A stretch of 64,000 bases of DNA, from the NCBI GenBank assembly GCA_017617715.1, contig JAFZVQ010000047.1:1-64000 (forward strand), in the 5' to 3' direction. The position numbers and the translations under genes are program-made. This DNA is from Bacteroidales bacterium (lineage in GTDB: Bacteria; Bacteroidota; Bacteroidia; Bacteroidales; UBA932). The notes under the pieces are model-generated. The model searched no databases. It was not told the DNA's origin and saw only the letters and a list, made by a program, of their open reading frames with translations. Positions 25,787 to 35,230 of the stretch are shown in pieces (position 1 is the stretch's first letter; every line of letters starts with the position of its first letter).

Positions 25787-28700
25787 TTAGTTGGAGCGGA
25801 CAGGGATGATCAGATCCTTTGTGAGTTCCCCCCAGGCGTAATTGAGGCCGACAGTGAACTTCAAGTTGAAATCGGTACCATGTGTATCGGTATCTGCAAA
25901 CCACAAAGACCATCCGCTCAAATTATTCAAGTCCTTCATATCTATGGAGACCTTGCCGCGGGTATGAGGATTCATGGGATCCCTTGGGTCCACGATACCT
26001 ATCATAACTTCAGGAATGACATTATTGACGGCCTGGAAACGCCCGCTTCCCGCTGCATAAATATCTGTCTGAACGGAATCCATATAGATTGTCAATGACT
26101 GTATGTCATAGTAATCATACCAATCGATTGTTGCGTCAGCTTCGGGACTTCCCACTGGATAATAACCTTTCTGTAAGCTTCCTGTTGTTTCGTCGTAGGC
26201 AAAAACGATGTTGTTGTTATAATCACGGACGCTGAAAAAATCATGAATGGGAACGCTGTATCCCATAGGCCTGCCATCAATGATATAGTGGTCTTTTGTA
26301 TCAATTGTCATAATCAGAGGCCGCAACAAGCGAACGCGAATCTGCTCTACGTGGACTTCGCAGGCATCGTTTGAGTTTGAGCCGGCAAGCTGTGCCACCA
26401 AATCGACATTACAATACAAGTAGTTCTCCGTGAGGCTAGGGTCCTCGACTATTTCCTGAATGCTGGTGGCCCAGTTGAGTAATTTCTTTGACTCTGAGTT
26501 ACACTCAACAGTGATATAGCCATCTGAGGTTAGGCGGAGAACATTGGTGCCGTTCCATGATATGGTATTATCGTCAACGACGACCCATTTTTTCCCATTT
26601 ACAGAGATAGTCCGATTATCAGCACTGAAACGATAGAAATAGCTCGCCCCAGGGATGACTGAGCCCGTGGATGGATTTACAATTCTGGGCTCTTTTCTTC
26701 CGGAGGAGGAGTTGACAAGCCATTTATCGTTGATATTCATATCAAACAAGGTTACTGACGCAGAGTTGTTTGTACTTCCTTTCTTCCAGAAAAACGGAGT
26801 GCGCACGGAGCCTCGAATAGTTGCCATGCCAAGATCAGTATTGGTGTCGTTGGGATACTTGTAGGTCAAATCGCCGTACCAGTAGACAGGGTTCTTTTTG
26901 ATGAACTTCACAACGGGCTTGTCGCTGACCTTGAATGTCAGACCAATATATACATCGTCTGGACTGCCGTTCAGAGCGCTGTTGGCATTCTTGGTGAAGC
27001 GGGCGTAGAGGCTCATGGTCTTGCCGACACCGATCATATCTGCTTGTGACTTGTTGACTGATAGCCTGAAGATGTCATTTGCTCCCGTGATTGTCCCATT
27101 TCCAATAGATGCATCTCCGTTGATGTAAGTGATATTACCATACTGAGATGAAACGACCATTGCGCCGCCGTCATCCTTGTAATATGTCGTGTTCAACTCC
27201 CAAGAATAATTGTTTCTGAAGTCATCGAATGACATCTCGAGACCGTTCTCAAGAATCTGGGAGGACATGTCGTACCACGTAATCTCTTTTTCAATCAGAG
27301 AGCATACATAACCGATTTCCCCGAAGTCCTTGACAAGAAGATCCACAGGAGGCACACTCACTGGAGGTTCATCTATTATCTTTATTTTGAAGTAGCCGGC
27401 AAGCAACACATTCCCACTATGGTCGACCAATGTGACAAGAATAATGGGGCGATGCCCAATAGCAGACCGGCTTGCTGAATCATTAGCACCTTCAATCTTG
27501 ACTTTTCCCCAGTTGCTTTCAGACGTTATCCTCGGATAAGCGGGATAGAAATAGTCATCATAATCATTTCTTTCAATTATACCGTAAACGCTTTCCGGGA
27601 GTGCATTTGTACCAAGGTTGTATTCAATGAATTGGTAGTGGACTTCCAGATCGGGATACATATCCAGCAGAGAAGGAACAGATACCAGTGAGTTATGATC
27701 TTTAATGTGGACAAATATGTAATGTAGATTCAACGGTTCCCCATTGTAGACCACATCAACACTGGCCGGATTCTCAGCAGCCTCTGCAGCAGTGTTGAAC
27801 AACTTATTATTCCCGGGGATAGAAGGTATCGCATCGCACTCAGAAGCAATGGCGCCGAATCTAGGATAAAACTCGAAATGCTCCAAACTCTCCTGGCAAG
27901 GTTCGATGGTCGCAAAGTCTGAGAAGACAACCATATTGTTGTTTGCCTTGTCCTCGGCATAAAGCCTGATTGCTGAATCCGTGAGATACTGAACATCTTC
28001 AATTGTGTACCATACTCGCGTATAATCACCCTTCACACGCTCAATCTTGGCAAATTTAGCAGACCATCTGGTTGGTGTTTCAGATATGGCTCCGCTGCCG
28101 TCGCGGTCAAAGCATTCAAAGCCCCATTGCTTGACATCTCTCTCAAATATGTATTCCGCCGGCTTCACAAAATACCCCGCGTCTTCTAATGATCCAACGT
28201 TGTAATACGAATCCTCGGGAATTGCTTCATTGAAGACACTGATTCTGTAGCCGACTTGTTCTTCATAGTCAATCCCTTGAGCAGAGCCCGCTATTCCCAG
28301 GTTATGGCCTGTCAGATAATGATACTTGAACACCGGACCCCATGGACCTGAATCCGGGGAGTATGATTCTATGCTTTCCAGCACTGTTTTGGACAGATGG
28401 TTGTCGATAACGCCCAGATTCAATATCTTGTTGCGGGAAAGCGTAATGTCGTCGGCCAGAACAGCAGTACCGATTAGCCGGGAATGGCTATCGTAATAAG
28501 AAATGGTAAAACCGTCCTTGTAAGTTCCCGGAAGCAAAGCTGCATAATAAGTACCCGGGGCACAATCAGTAAAGACTTCAATGGCATAATATCCCGCATC
28601 TCCTGTAAAAGTGCCCGCAGGGATACCATCCGTGCCGAAATGAATCAGCGCATCTCCACATAATTTGGTATTGGAGCGGCTCTCAATGTCGACAAACATC

Positions 28701-29188
28701 ACCTCATCGCTCTGAATGCTGAATTTCAAAAAGCTGGTAACATTATAGAAAAGCAACTTCTCGGAAGTGATATCAGTCGTACGGGCAATGGACACATGCC
28801 CCCCGCCAAAAATACCATTCTGACAGGATCTGACAGCATAGGGCACAGTCACTTCGCTAGCGGACCAATTACTCGCTTCAGCGCCATAAACACCTATAAG
28901 ATAATCGTTAGCTTCAACTTTGAAATTAGCGGAAGTGCAGGAAGATGAAATGAATTTAACCTGTGCATCACTTACGCCGGAAGTATAGAAATGCACCCTG
29001 TCGCCTGCCTCCCACATCAGGACGCCATTGTCATCAAGCATTGTCTTGGTGTTGTCGCCATGATATGCGGTGAAACTGCTAAGAACGGATCCTCCGGGAA
29101 CTTCGTCCGAACCAATTTCTCTTGTGCACGAAACTATGAGCGCCATTGCGAGACATGCAAAAGACACAACTCTGACAAATCTTGACAT
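25787..29188 (-). CDS. Large fimbrillin-family-like lipoprotein
   Basis: A 1133-residue exported lipoprotein; ATG 29188 gives MSRFVRVVSFACLAMALIVS plus the lipobox Cys. The first ~260 residues have the fimbrillin/Mfa-like pattern: SSFTAYHGDNTKTMLDDNGV, WEAGDRVHFYTSG, TVPYAVRS, YYAALLPGTYKDGFTISYYD and DITLSRNKILNLGVID. The remaining ~850 residues are beta-rich and unrecognised, with short Asn/Ser/Tyr-rich segments. Fimbrillins are made as lipoproteins and polymerise after proteolysis; a protein this long is more likely a tip or surface adhesin than a shaft subunit, which is inference. Codon use is AT-richer than the flanks. Confidence 0.72.
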   Translation of the reverse strand: MSRFVRVVSFACLAMALIVSCTREIGSDEVPGGSVLSSFTAYHGDNTKTMLDDNGVLMWEAGDRVHFYTSGVSDAQVKFISSSCTSANFKVEANDYLIGVYGAEASNWSASEVTVPYAVRSCQNGIFGGGHVSIARTTDITSEKLLFYNVTSFLKFSIQSDEVMFVDIESRSNTKLCGDALIHFGTDGIPAGTFTGDAGYYAIEVFTDCAPGTYYAALLPGTYKDGFTISYYDSHSRLIGTAVLADDITLSRNKILNLGVIDNHLSKTVLESIESYSPDSGPWGPVFKYHYLTGHNLGIAGSAQGIDYEEQVGYRISVFNEAIPEDSYYNVGSLEDAGYFVKPAEYIFERDVKQWGFECFDRDGSGAISETPTRWSAKFAKIERVKGDYTRVWYTIEDVQYLTDSAIRLYAEDKANNNMVVFSDFATIEPCQESLEHFEFYPRFGAIASECDAIPSIPGNNKLFNTAAEAAENPASVDVVYNGEPLNLHYIFVHIKDHNSLVSVPSLLDMYPDLEVHYQFIEYNLGTNALPESVYGIIERNDYDDYFYPAYPRITSESNWGKVKIEGANDSASRSAIGHRPIILVTLVDHSGNVLLAGYFKIKIIDEPPVSVPPVDLLVKDFGEIGYVCSLIEKEITWYDMSSQILENGLEMSFDDFRNNYSWELNTTYYKDDGGAMVVSSQYGNITYINGDASIGNGTITGANDIFRLSVNKSQADMIGVGKTMSLYARFTKNANSALNGSPDDVYIGLTFKVSDKPVVKFIKKNPVYWYGDLTYKYPNDTNTDLGMATIRGSVRTPFFWKKGSTNNSASVTLFDMNINDKWLVNSSSGRKEPRIVNPSTGSVIPGASYFYRFSADNRTISVNGKKWVVVDDNTISWNGTNVLRLTSDGYITVECNSESKKLLNWATSIQEIVEDPSLTENYLYCNVDLVAQLAGSNSNDACEVHVEQIRVRLLRPLIMTIDTKDHYIIDGRPMGYSVPIHDFFSVRDYNNNIVFAYDETTGSLQKGYYPVGSPEADATIDWYDYYDIQSLTIYMDSVQTDIYAAGSGRFQAVNNVIPEVMIGIVDPRDPMNPHTRGKVSIDMKDLNNLSGWSLWFADTDTHGTDFNLKFTVGLNYAWGELTKDLIIPVRSN

Positions 29189-29358
29189 AATCACCATAGT
29201 TTTATGAGTTCCACACATAATCTTCCTCGCCGTACTGTTCATTTCCGCCAGTAAAGCTGTCACAAATAAGGGTATATAAGCATAATTCAAGTGCCTCTGC
29301 TGTCGGGGGCACATAATTGTGTTGCATATTCATAATGAAGACTAAATAAGATGCAGTT

Positions 29359-30303
29359 CTATTTACGCTTATATCGGTAGGTGGCCATTATGGGATAATG
29401 GTCTGATATCCACTTGTTTCCGTAGTCGCCGTCCAACACCTTGAAGGTGAGGGGCGTGAGTTGGGGGCCGCAATAGAAGATGTGGTCTATCTGGGATTTG
29501 GGTGCGTTGTAGCCGTTGTAGGTGTATTTAGTCTTGTCGGAGTCCGGGGCCACGTCACGGGTGGATTTCATCTTGTCCTTGATGGGAGCGAAAATGGCGT
29601 CGGTGGATCCGGTGTTGAAATCTGCGCTCAGGAATGAGGGGAAACCGTTAGGGTTGAGATCCACCATTTTCTGCGCAATCAGCTTCATGGACTCGGTGCG
29701 GGCGGTCTTGCCCTTGTTGTCGAGATGGGTGTTGAAGATCATGAAGCGCATCTGGGACTTTTTATGCCTGAACCTCACCCACGTGAGCGTGCGGGCATAA
29801 GCGGCGTCCCAGCCCTTGCCGAGTTTGTCGGGAGTCTCGGAGAGCCAGAAAGTGCCCTTGTCCAGGACTTCCAGGGAATCCTTCAGCCAGAACACCGCCA
29901 TGGATTCCTCAGCCGAATAACTTGTGGTGGTGGGAGGCACCGTGCCGGTGTCGCGGCCAATGCCGTACCAGCCGTATTCCGGGTGGGCGTTTATCATATC
30001 GGTGATCTCGTGCGCCTGGGCCTCCTGGAAGCCTATGACCATAGGGCGCACCTCGGTGAGCATCTTGATTACTGCTTTCTTGCGGTCGTCCCAGCCATTT
30101 ACCGGCTGGCGGTTGTCCACGGCCACATTGAAGGACATCACGGACAGGATGAATTCATCCACGGGCTTGACTTCCGGCTTATCGGTCGGAGTCTCATTCC
30201 CGCCGGGATTGTCATTGGGCTGGATATCCAGGGGCTTCTTGCATGAAACGGCCATCAGGGTCGCGGCCGCCAGAAAAGCTATAAAGCAGATGAATCTTTT
30301 CAT
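29359..30303 (-). CDS. Endonuclease/exonuclease/phosphatase (EEP) family lipoprotein
   Basis: A 314-residue protein with a lipoprotein signal (MKRFICFIAFLAAATLMAVS, then Cys). EEP motifs: VMSFNVAVDN, IGFQEAQAHEI (catalytic Glu), FNTHLDNKGKTARTES, FLSADFNTGSTDAIF (D and N), SQIDHIFY and WISDHYPIMATYRY (the final His). The metal-dependent family hydrolyses phosphodiesters or phosphomonoesters; the form here is nearest to exported phosphodiesterases in Bacteroidota, so the substrate is open. A longer in-frame upstream extension is rejected because it lacks conserved sequence and the signal peptide starts at 30303. The 170 bases between it and the fimbrillin-like gene show no feature I recognise. 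Confidence 0.88.
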   Translation of the reverse strand: MKRFICFIAFLAAATLMAVSCKKPLDIQPNDNPGGNETPTDKPEVKPVDEFILSVMSFNVAVDNRQPVNGWDDRKKAVIKMLTEVRPMVIGFQEAQAHEITDMINAHPEYGWYGIGRDTGTVPPTTTSYSAEESMAVFWLKDSLEVLDKGTFWLSETPDKLGKGWDAAYARTLTWVRFRHKKSQMRFMIFNTHLDNKGKTARTESMKLIAQKMVDLNPNGFPSFLSADFNTGSTDAIFAPIKDKMKSTRDVAPDSDKTKYTYNGYNAPKSQIDHIFYCGPQLTPLTFKVLDGDYGNKWISDHYPIMATYRYKRK

Positions 30304-30363
30304 AAGTCTGTTATCTTTGAAGTTCCGGAGCATAAAGATATTCTTTTTTTGTATATTCACCGC

Positions 30364-30609
30364 ATGAAAGAGATGAAATTCGACGATTTGTACCACAGAA
30401 TCGCTGCCGCCAGGGCCGAAGGGAAAGCCCATCAGGTGAAAAGCGGAAGATACGAACTCTGGAGCCGAGACACCTTTGAAGGCAAGACCTACCTCTGCGG
30501 AGTCTTCAGCACCCTGGAGGAAGCCCAGGCCGAACTCGAGCGCCAGGAAAAGGCATCTCTCTCCCAGGACGAAATGCTCCGCGACACCTTTTGGATACAC
30601 CTCCCGTGA
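30364..30609 (+). CDS. Small conserved-looking cytosolic protein, unknown
   Basis: An 81-residue protein starting MKEMKFDDLYHRIAAARAEG (ATG 30364; starts at 30349 and 30373 are possible). No signal peptide. It is predicted as one alpha/beta domain: a helix, then YELWSRDTFEGKTYLCGVF, then an amphipathic helix TLEEAQAELERQEKA. No enzyme motif is seen. It is divergent from the EEP gene and ends at a hairpin (30606-30625). Codon choice resembles the host, which supports it being a real gene. Confidence 0.6.
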   Translation: MKEMKFDDLYHRIAAARAEGKAHQVKSGRYELWSRDTFEGKTYLCGVFSTLEEAQAELERQEKASLSQDEMLRDTFWIHLP

Positions 30610-30833
30610 GCAGCAAACTGCTCACTATCAGCGCATTGCATCTATCCGATTGCGTGGTTTAGGGCAATCGAGATTCAAAAACACGCTGATAATCAGAGTG
30701 TTACATCTCACGATGAATGTATCATCGAGAGAAGCGCGTAGCCGGAGGGGAATCACGTCACGAATCCCGCACGTAACCAATCCGCATCGCGGTGGATGTG
30801 ATGCGGCCTTTTGGTATCCGATTGAGTGGTTTA
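30606..30833. repeat. Hairpin-rich intergenic region with a 19-base direct repeat
   Basis: GTGAGCAG/CTGCTCAC at 30606-30625 is a perfect 8-bp stem, likely the terminator of the 81-residue gene. TATCAGCG/CGCTGATA encloses GATTGC/GCAATC in 30627-30692. CGATGA/TCATCG and CCGCATC/GATGCGG follow. The 19 bases TATCCGATTGnGTGGTTTA occur at 30643-30661 and again at 30815-30833, where they overlap the stop codon of the FAD oxidoreductase. No gene is seen. Confidence 0.5.
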
Positions 30834-32192
30834 TCCCAGGTAGGCTCCGTTGGCGCGGAGGGCGGACTGGAGGGAGGGGATGTCGACGGCGGAGGGCTGG
30901 ACGCCGGCCTCGAGGGCGAGGCGGGCTGCAGTGCCGGCGGCTTCGCCGAGGGCCATGCAGGTGGACATCACGCGGGTGCCGGCCATGGCCTCATGGTTCA
31001 TCGACGAGCAGCGGCCGGCCACCAGCAGCGACTCGACCTTCTCTGGCACAAGCACGCGGTAGGGAATGTCGTAGGCGTCGGCGGTGAACAGCATGGTGCA
31101 GTCGCCTCCCTTGGCATGGTGGATGTCGACAGGATAGCCGGCCACCACCACGACATCGTCGAAGTGCTTCATGGACAGGATGTCCTCGGCCGTGAGCACG
31201 TACTTGCCCACGATCACCCTGCTCTCGCGTATGCCGGTGAACGGTGCAACTTTCTCGACGGTAGCGTCTTCGAATCCGGGCACATAACGGCGGAGGTACT
31301 CGGTGACGTCCTTCATCTGCTTGTGGGCGGTCAGCTCGCAGCGGGTGTAGCTCGCGGGATCGGTGCTGTCGGTGCCGCTGACGCGGGTCATGTTCACCCA
31401 TATCTCGTCGGGCTTCAGGCCGGTGATGAGTATGGTGCGGGACACGGGAATGTCCAGCCCGTCGGCCTGCGCCTGCAGAATCTGCTTGCGGAGGCCCACG
31501 GTGATAAAGTGGCCGCTGACGAACTGCTCGGGCGGCATCACGTCCATGTCGTACACGTCGGGATGCTTCACTATGGCGTCCCGAAGCTCCTGCATCTTCA
31601 CCCCGCGCATCTGGTACATCAGGGTGGGGGGCTGCATGCCGCCTTCGGCATCTCCCTTGTGGCACTCCACGCCGGCGCGGAAAGCCACGTCGCCGTCGCC
31701 GGTGCAGTCTATCACGGTCTTGGCCAGGATGGCCTCACGCCCGCACTTGGACTCGATTATCACGCCCTTCACGCGGTCGCCGTCTTTCAGCACCCCGCAG
31801 CAGAACACATACATAAGCACCTCGACACCAGCCTCTTCCATCATCTCGGCGCAGACGTTCTTAGCCTCCTCGGAGTCGATGATGGTCAGCGACATGTGGT
31901 TCTTGCAAGGCTTGTGGGGGCCGGCGGCGCCGCGCGCCCTGAGGCGGTCGATGAAATGCTGGGGCTCGCCCTTTATCACCTGGTTGCCCTTGGGGCCCAG
32001 GAAGGCAAGTATGGGAAGGCCTATGGTCAGGTTGCCGCCCAGAAAGCCCCTGCTTTCCAGCAGCATAACCTTATGTTTGCCGGTGCGTGCGGCGGCATAG
32101 GCCGCCATCACGCCGGAAGGGCCGCCGCCGACCACCAGGATGTCGACCTCGGCGCGGACATTGATATCCCTTGCGGGTTCGTGGACTGTCAT
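30831..32192 (-). CDS. FAD-dependent oxidoreductase (FAD_oxidored family), copy 1
   Basis: A 453-residue flavoprotein. The Rossmann FAD motif is VDILVVGGGPSGVMAAYAAA (about 17-36), followed by LLESRGFLGGNLTIGLP, DCTGDGDVAFRAG and the C-terminal FAD-contact region LLVAGRCSSMNHEAMAGTRV then GEAAGTAA. This family (fumarate-reductase/FAD_oxidored type, common in Bacteroidota beside sugar-use genes) has few assigned substrates. No signal peptide. It is the last gene of a minus-strand run from greA and overlaps the FGGY kinase by 4 bases. A paralogue with the same motif order lies at 35813-37183. Confidence 0.9.
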   Translation of the reverse strand: MTVHEPARDINVRAEVDILVVGGGPSGVMAAYAAARTGKHKVMLLESRGFLGGNLTIGLPILAFLGPKGNQVIKGEPQHFIDRLRARGAAGPHKPCKNHMSLTIIDSEEAKNVCAEMMEEAGVEVLMYVFCCGVLKDGDRVKGVIIESKCGREAILAKTVIDCTGDGDVAFRAGVECHKGDAEGGMQPPTLMYQMRGVKMQELRDAIVKHPDVYDMDVMPPEQFVSGHFITVGLRKQILQAQADGLDIPVSRTILITGLKPDEIWVNMTRVSGTDSTDPASYTRCELTAHKQMKDVTEYLRRYVPGFEDATVEKVAPFTGIRESRVIVGKYVLTAEDILSMKHFDDVVVVAGYPVDIHHAKGGDCTMLFTADAYDIPYRVLVPEKVESLLVAGRCSSMNHEAMAGTRVMSTCMALGEAAGTAARLALEAGVQPSAVDIPSLQSALRANGAYLG

Positions 32193-33757
32193 AATACGAA
32201 CTGAGCTAATTCCTTATATCTTTCATAGCGGCGCAGGTAGAACGCATGCCGCTCACTGTCGGGAGTATAGGTGGCGCAGGCGCCGGGGCAGAGCGCATCC
32301 TCGGCCTCGAGGACCGACGGATACAGTCCGGCGGCCACGGAGGCGTGGATGGCGGCACCCATGGCGCAGGCGTCCTTGCAGTCGGACACCTCTATGGGGC
32401 GCCCGAGCACATCGCAGAGCATCTGCATCACGAAAGGAGACTTCTGGGCTATGCCGCCCACGGCTATCATCTTGTCGATGCGGATTCCGCCGTCGAGATA
32501 CTGGTCTATGCAGGCCTTGGAGCCGAAGGCCGCAGCCTCCACCAGGGCACGGTAAATCTCTGCAGGACCGGTGGTTATGCGAAGGCCGCTGATGCTTGCG
32601 GTCACTATGTTGCTGGGGTTGGGGGCCCTGCGCCCGTTGAAGAAATCGGTGGCGAGAGGAAGGTCGTCACGCAGCGCTATGCCCTCTGCTTCGGCGGCCA
32701 GATCAGGCAGCTGGAGGCCGCACAGGCGCTTGAACCACGCGAAAATGTCGCCGAAAGCGGAGAGGCCGGTCTCATAGCCCATAAAGCCCTCGAGAATAGT
32801 GCCTTCGGCCTGTCCGAAGAGGCCCTCGATAAAGTGCCCCTTCATCTCTTCCACGGGCATCACGGCCATATAACAGGCGGACGTGCCCAGGTTGAGCACC
32901 GCGGTGCCGGGGCGGACACCGGCGCCGACGGCTCCGGAATGGGCGTCGCAGTTGCCCACGCCCACCACGATTCCGGGCTTGAGCCCGACACGCGCTGCCC
33001 ATTCGGGGCAAAGCGTGCCGGCCGCCTCGGAGCAGGCGTAGTTGGCGTGCGGCACAAGACGCAGCACCGGCGGCAGCAGGGGGTCGATTTCCGCGAAGAA
33101 ACTCTCCGGCGGATATCCACCCCAGTCTTTGTTCCACAGCTGCTTGGCGGCGGGAATGCAATGGCCCCACTTCATGTCCGCAAAGCTGCGGCAGCCCGTC
33201 AGCAGGTTGGTGACAAAGTCACATTCATCGATAAAGCCTCCGGCAGCTTCCCGTACGGCGGAGTTCTTGCGCAGCACATGCAGCACCTTGGCCCAGGTGC
33301 ACTCCGCAGAATAGTGGTTGCCGCTCTGGCAGATGTAGTTAGGAGTGTAACGGGCCCCTGCGGCGGTGAATTCCTCCGCCTCAGCGGTGCCGGTGTGGTC
33401 TTTCCAGAGCACGAACATGGCATCCGGGTCGTCCGCGAAGCGAGTCTGCAGCGACAGGGGCATGCCTTCGGCATCGGTGAAGCAGACGGTGCTGCCGGTG
33501 GTGTCCACAGCGATGGCCTTGATGGCCGCCGGATCCGGGCAGGCCGCCACGACCTCGCGCAACACGGCCTCCAGGCACTCGATGTAATCCAGGGGGTGCT
33601 GGCGGAACTGCTGGGTGAGGGGATCGCACCAGCGCCCGTCCGCCCAGCGGGAATACGCACTCGTGGCGGACGCAACAATATGGCCGCACGAAGCGTCTAC
33701 GAGCACCGCCCGGGCGGAATCGGTGCCGTAGTCTATACCGATTGTGTACTGTGTCAT
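32189..33757 (-). CDS. FGGY carbohydrate kinase, ribulokinase-like
   Basis: A 522-residue sugar kinase with two ASKHA lobes. The N-terminal YTIGIDYGTDSARAVLVDAS is the phosphate-1 motif, VDTTGSTVCFTDAEGMPL and the SGNHYSAECTWAKVLHVLRK region are AraB-like, and the second-lobe signature is MIAVGGIAQKSPFVMQMLCD. The closest match in mind is ribulokinase (AraB), which phosphorylates L-ribulose; it is somewhat shorter than E. coli AraB, and no araA or araD is adjacent, so the substrate should be treated as open. It overlaps its neighbours by 4 bases on each side. Confidence 0.85.
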   Translation of the reverse strand: MTQYTIGIDYGTDSARAVLVDASCGHIVASATSAYSRWADGRWCDPLTQQFRQHPLDYIECLEAVLREVVAACPDPAAIKAIAVDTTGSTVCFTDAEGMPLSLQTRFADDPDAMFVLWKDHTGTAEAEEFTAAGARYTPNYICQSGNHYSAECTWAKVLHVLRKNSAVREAAGGFIDECDFVTNLLTGCRSFADMKWGHCIPAAKQLWNKDWGGYPPESFFAEIDPLLPPVLRLVPHANYACSEAAGTLCPEWAARVGLKPGIVVGVGNCDAHSGAVGAGVRPGTAVLNLGTSACYMAVMPVEEMKGHFIEGLFGQAEGTILEGFMGYETGLSAFGDIFAWFKRLCGLQLPDLAAEAEGIALRDDLPLATDFFNGRRAPNPSNIVTASISGLRITTGPAEIYRALVEAAAFGSKACIDQYLDGGIRIDKMIAVGGIAQKSPFVMQMLCDVLGRPIEVSDCKDACAMGAAIHASVAAGLYPSVLEAEDALCPGACATYTPDSERHAFYLRRYERYKELAQFVL

Positions 33758-34842
33758 TTCAGGACGCGGCTAAGTTCTTTCTCAAGGCCGTTATCGCCCG
33801 CCAGGGAGGCGCTCGAAAGCCCTCCGTCGACAAGCAGGAAGGAGGCGGGGATGCTCTCCACGTTGTACATCACCAATGCCGACGCAGCGCCGCGGCCGTC
33901 GTTGACATTGATCCATGGCAGCTGCTGCGCCTTCACGATGGAAGCCCAGGAAGACTTGTCGGGGTTCACGTCCACGGCGTAGATTTCAAAGCCCTTGGCG
34001 TGCCAGCGCTTCCACTGGGGAAGGAGGCGGTCCAGGTTGAACATCTTGTGCGTGGCGTCGGAAGAATCCCAGAAATGCAGCAGGACCGCCTTTGCCGGCA
34101 CTGCCGAAAGCGGCACGCGCTCGCCGTTGATGTCGGGAAGCACTATGTCGGGGAAACCCAGCACCTTGGCGTTGTCCACGAGGGTCTGCATCTGCATGGC
34201 GCTTTCCCTGCGCTTCGTCTCGCTCTCCAGGGCCGCCACATAACGGGACTCCGGATAGACCGTCTTCAGGGAATCCACAGCCATGCGGAACATGATTGCA
34301 TCGGTGTGGCGGTTGAAAACCGGCGTGTACATGTCCAGCTGCTCGAAAAGCACGGGAATCACGGTCAGGGACTTGATGTTGTTCATCACGTAGCTGACGC
34401 CGGCCCTGTAGTGGTCGATGTAGATGCGGGCAAGCTTTGAAGGGTCGGTCTCGGCATCCAGTTCATGCTGGAAACGGGCGTAAGCCTGCTCGCCCGCCTG
34501 CAGGGAGGAGGATTCAGGAGAGCCCTTGATACTGTAGTTGCCGAGGGTGTCGGCCTCCACGGACACGCGGTCGCCGGCCTCAAGCAGGAGGGAGGCGATC
34601 TTGGTGTCTTTGTAGAACAGGTAGATGAACTCGGGCTGGCCGGGCTGCACGTCGACTTTGTAGCGCACGCGCCCGGAGGCGTCGGCCTTCAGGGTGTCGA
34701 GCACCTGGTAGGTGTTCAGGTCCAGCCTGCGCACTTCCACGGATGCCCCGGGAGCCTGCGACAGGGTGCAGTCTATGCTCGCCTTGGGACTGCAGGCCGC
34801 AAGGATAAGGGCCGGCAGGAGCAGGAGGCTACAGTTTCTCAT
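33754..34842 (-). CDS. Thioredoxin-fold lipoprotein lacking the CxxC redox motif
   Basis: A 362-residue lipoprotein: the signal MRNCSLLLLPALILAAC carries the lipobox. An N-terminal beta domain (about 20-110, DUF4369-like: VEVRRLDLNTYQVLDTLKAD) and a helical linker lead to a C-terminal TlpA/AhpC-like thioredoxin fold (about 220-360: PDIVLPDINGERVPLSAVPA). At the active-site position, near residue 255, the sequence is FWDSSDATHK, with no cysteine at all, so thiol-disulfide exchange is not possible by the usual mechanism. It may have a binding role. It overlaps the HIT gene by 14 bases and the kinase by 4. Confidence 0.82.
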   Translation of the reverse strand: MRNCSLLLLPALILAACSPKASIDCTLSQAPGASVEVRRLDLNTYQVLDTLKADASGRVRYKVDVQPGQPEFIYLFYKDTKIASLLLEAGDRVSVEADTLGNYSIKGSPESSSLQAGEQAYARFQHELDAETDPSKLARIYIDHYRAGVSYVMNNIKSLTVIPVLFEQLDMYTPVFNRHTDAIMFRMAVDSLKTVYPESRYVAALESETKRRESAMQMQTLVDNAKVLGFPDIVLPDINGERVPLSAVPAKAVLLHFWDSSDATHKMFNLDRLLPQWKRWHAKGFEIYAVDVNPDKSSWASIVKAQQLPWINVNDGRGAASALVMYNVESIPASFLLVDGGLSSASLAGDNGLEKELSRVLK

Positions 34843-35230
34843 ACTCGGCGAGGATGGAGGCCGCTATGCGGGCCTGTTGTTCGGGGGTCACTTTGGGGCG
34901 CTGCTTACGGAAATCCAGGTCTCCTTCGGTCTGGAGAGGCACGAGGTGGATGTGGGTGTGGGGAACTTCCATTCCGAGCACGGCCACGCCGACGCGCTTG
35001 CAGGGCACTGCGGCCTTCAGCGCCACGGCGACCTTGCGGGCGAAAGCCCACAGGCGGGTGTAGGTGGCTTCATCCAGATGGAAGATGTAATCGTCTTCCA
35101 CGTTGCGCGGGATCACCAGGGTGTGCCCTTCGGCCAGGGGGTTAATGTCCAAAAAGGCGTAGAACTCATCGTCCTCCGCCACTTTCCAGGAAGGGATCTC
35201 GCCCTTCGCGATCTTGGTGAACAGTGTCAT
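34829..35230 (-). CDS. HIT family nucleotide-binding hydrolase
   Basis: A 133-residue histidine-triad protein. The triad H91-T-H93-I-H95 lies in VPHTHIHLVPL, and the N-terminal part (MTLFTKIAKGEIPSWKVAED, DINPLAEGHTLVIPR) is that of Hint-type enzymes, which hydrolyse AMP-lysine or similar phosphoramidates. Length is typical. It overlaps greA by 4 bases and the thioredoxin-fold lipoprotein gene by 14, so it is part of the greA transcription unit. A greA-HIT neighbourhood is common in Bacteroidota. Confidence 0.93.
   Translation of the reverse strand: MTLFTKIAKGEIPSWKVAEDDEFYAFLDINPLAEGHTLVIPRNVEDDYIFHLDEATYTRLWAFARKVAVALKAAVPCKRVGVAVLGMEVPHTHIHLVPLQTEGDLDFRKQRPKVTPEQQARIAASILAEYEKL

Noticed and set aside
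32189..33757. Arabinose-use operon based on the AraB-like kinase
   Set aside because: No araA, araD or arabinose transporter gene is in the window; the neighbours are a thioredoxin-fold lipoprotein and an FAD oxidoreductase, so the pathway is not supported.
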